A stretch of DNA of 49,795 nt from Gammaproteobacteria bacterium (GTDB taxonomy: Bacteria > Pseudomonadota > Gammaproteobacteria > Xanthomonadales > Xanthomonadaceae). A program made the translations under genes and the position numbers. Each line of letters opens with the position of its first letter. The first letter of the stretch is position 1. The DNA is taken from the NCBI GenBank assembly GCA_025356635.1, contig JANXRY010000124.1, forward strand, positions 1 through 49,795, read 5' to 3'. The notes under the pieces are model-generated. The model saw only the letters and a list, made by a program, of their open reading frames with translations. It was not told where the DNA came from and ran no database searches. Shown here in pieces: positions 48,585 to 49,795 of this stretch.

Positions 48585-49795
48585 TTACATCCGGAACACG
48601 CCGAAATTCGACTTCACAAGCGGAGCATTCAAACTCGCGGAAATGGCCAGGCCGAGCACGCGCCGGGTATCGGCCGGGTCGATGACGCCGTCGTCCCAGA
48701 GCCGGGCGGTGGCGTAGTAGGGGTTGCCCTGCTTTTCGTACTGGTCGCGGATCGGCGTCTTGAAAGCTTCTTCCTCGTCCGCACTCCAGGATTTCCCCGA
48801 CGCTTCGATGCCGTCACGCTTGACCGTCGCCAACACGCTCGCCGCCTGCTCGCCGCCCATCACGCTGATCCGCGCGTTCGGCCACATCCACAGGAAGCGC
48901 GCGCCGTAGGCACGGCCGCACATCGCGTAGTTGCCTGCGCCGAAACTGCCGCCGATCACCACGGTGAATTTCGGCACGTGCGAACAGGCCACAGCGGTGA
49001 CCATCTTCGCGCCGTCCTTGGCGATGCCCGCGTTCTCGTATTTCTTGCCGACCATGAAGCCAGTGATGTTCTGCAGGAACACCAGCGGGATGTCACGCTG
49101 GTTGCACAGCTCAATGAAATGCGCGCCCTTGAGCGCAGATTCGGCGAAGAGTATGCCGTTGTTGGCGACGATGCCAACCGGGTAACCGTGGATATGCGCG
49201 AAGCCGGTGACCAATGTCTTCCCGTACCGTTGCTTGAACTCTTGAAACTCGCTTGCATCGACCAGGCGGGCGATGATCTCGCGGACGTCGTAGGGGCGGC
49301 GCGTATCACTGGGCACGATGCCGTAGAGCTCGTCGGCAGCGTAGACCGGTTCGCGCGGCTCGGCCAAGGCCAGTGGTATCGGTTTCTGGCGATTGAGGTG
49401 GGCGAGGATGTCGCGGGCGATCTGCAAAGCATGGGCATCATTTTCCGCGAAATGATCCGCCACGCCGGAGACGGAAGTGTGCACGTCAGCGCCGCCGAGC
49501 GATTCGGCATCCACCACCTCGCCGGTCGCGGCTTTCACCAGCGGCGGCCCGCCCAGAAAGATCGTGCCCTGGTCCTTGACGATGATCGATTCGTCGCACA
49601 TCGCCGGCACGTAGGCGCCGCCGGCGGTGCAACTGCCCATGACAACCGCGATCTGCGGAATGCCTTCGCCACTCATCCGCGCCTGGTTGTAGAAGATCCG
49701 GCCGAAATGTTCCCGGTCCGGGAACACTTCATCTTGCAGTGGCAGGAAAGCGCCACCGGAATCGACCAGGTAGACGCAGGGCAGGCGGTTTTCGC
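48585..49795 (-). CDS. liuB: 3-methylcrotonyl-CoA carboxylase carboxyltransferase beta subunit, partial
   Basis: About 403 residues of the C-terminal part; the frame stays open to the window end (its last visible part reads [18 protein letters not shown]), so the first ATG seen at 49725-49727 is internal. Carboxyltransferase motifs: [33 protein letters not shown] and [18 protein letters not shown]. It pairs with LiuD. It is separated from liuC by the iron operon, which lies on the other strand. Confidence 0.95.
   Translation of the reverse strand, partial: ENRLPCVYLVDSGGAFLPLQDEVFPDREHFGRIFYNQARMSGEGIPQIAVVMGSCTAGGAYVPAMCDESIIVKDQGTIFLGGPPLVKAATGEVVDAESLGGADVHTSVSGVADHFAENDAHALQIARDILAHLNRQKPIPLALAEPREPVYAADELYGIVPSDTRRPYDVREIIARLVDASEFQEFKQRYGKTLVTGFAHIHGYPVGIVANNGILFAESALKGAHFIELCNQRDIPLVFLQNITGFMVGKKYENAGIAKDGAKMVTAVACSHVPKFTVVIGGSFGAGNYAMCGRAYGARFLWMWPNARISVMGGEQAASVLATVKRDGIEASGKSWSADEEEAFKTPIRDQYEKQGNPYYATARLWDDGVIDPADTRRVLGLAISASLNAPLVKSNFGVFRM

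Overview
The window looks like chromosome of a GC-rich gammaproteobacterium of the Lysobacterales (Xanthomonadales) type. The reasons are a clpS-clpA-infA-aat-trxB-ftsK-lolA-rarA-serS neighbourhood, a complete his operon headed by a TrpR-like gene, a YeiP-type EF-P paralogue, a leucine/isovalerate (liu) cluster, and short palindromic repeats with an AGCCRCGA core. Nearly all of it is coding. No gap between genes exceeds about 300 bases, and I saw no transposase, prophage or CRISPR array. There is one tRNA (Pro, CGG anticodon). Genus cannot be told from this sequence alone.

Layout. 1-5793: the end of an unrecognised gene, then leftward acnA, hflD, mnmA, nudJ and a small exported protein. 5907-8594: rightward clpS-clpA. 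8646-11742: leftward infA, aat, a FemAB-like acyltransferase and trxB; Aat, ClpS and ClpA together make the bacterial N-degron pathway. 11884-18562: rightward ftsK, lolA, rarA, crcB, a membrane protein and serS. 18573-20330: divergent azoR and a LysR regulator whose frame runs into the antisense of the tRNA-Pro gene. 20471-25586: hisS, an oversized HAL-family lyase, and a convergent membrane diguanylate cyclase.

25696-32931: a nine-gene histidine operon in which every start overlaps the previous stop (yerC-like, hisG, D, C, B, H, A, F, IE). Its HisB lacks the metal loop and the motif III lysine of the phosphatase half. 32942-36263: a leftward methionine-salvage operon mtnB-mtnD-mtnC ending in a membrane C13 (legumain/caspase-like) peptidase. 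36371-38008: HiPIP and rmuC. 38052-39548: an AT-richer APC amino acid permease. 39725-42256: a Nudix hydrolase, efpL (yeiP), an SDR dehydrogenase and a GNAT enzyme. 42253-49795: leucine catabolism liuE, a lipoprotein, liuD, liuC and liuB (running off the edge), split by a rightward iron-uptake operon (FTR1 permease, cupredoxin-like protein, outer-membrane protein) with a probable Fur box.

The most interesting signals are: (1) five genes with a -10 hexamer exactly 6 nt from the start codon, the layout of leaderless mRNAs; (2) the eroded HisB phosphatase half together with a his promoter that leaves no room for a leader peptide; (3) the FTR1-cupredoxin-barrel operon inside the liu cluster; (4) the C13 protease coupled to methionine salvage; (5) three related palindromic elements. 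All family calls come from reading motifs and remembered homologues; no database search was run.
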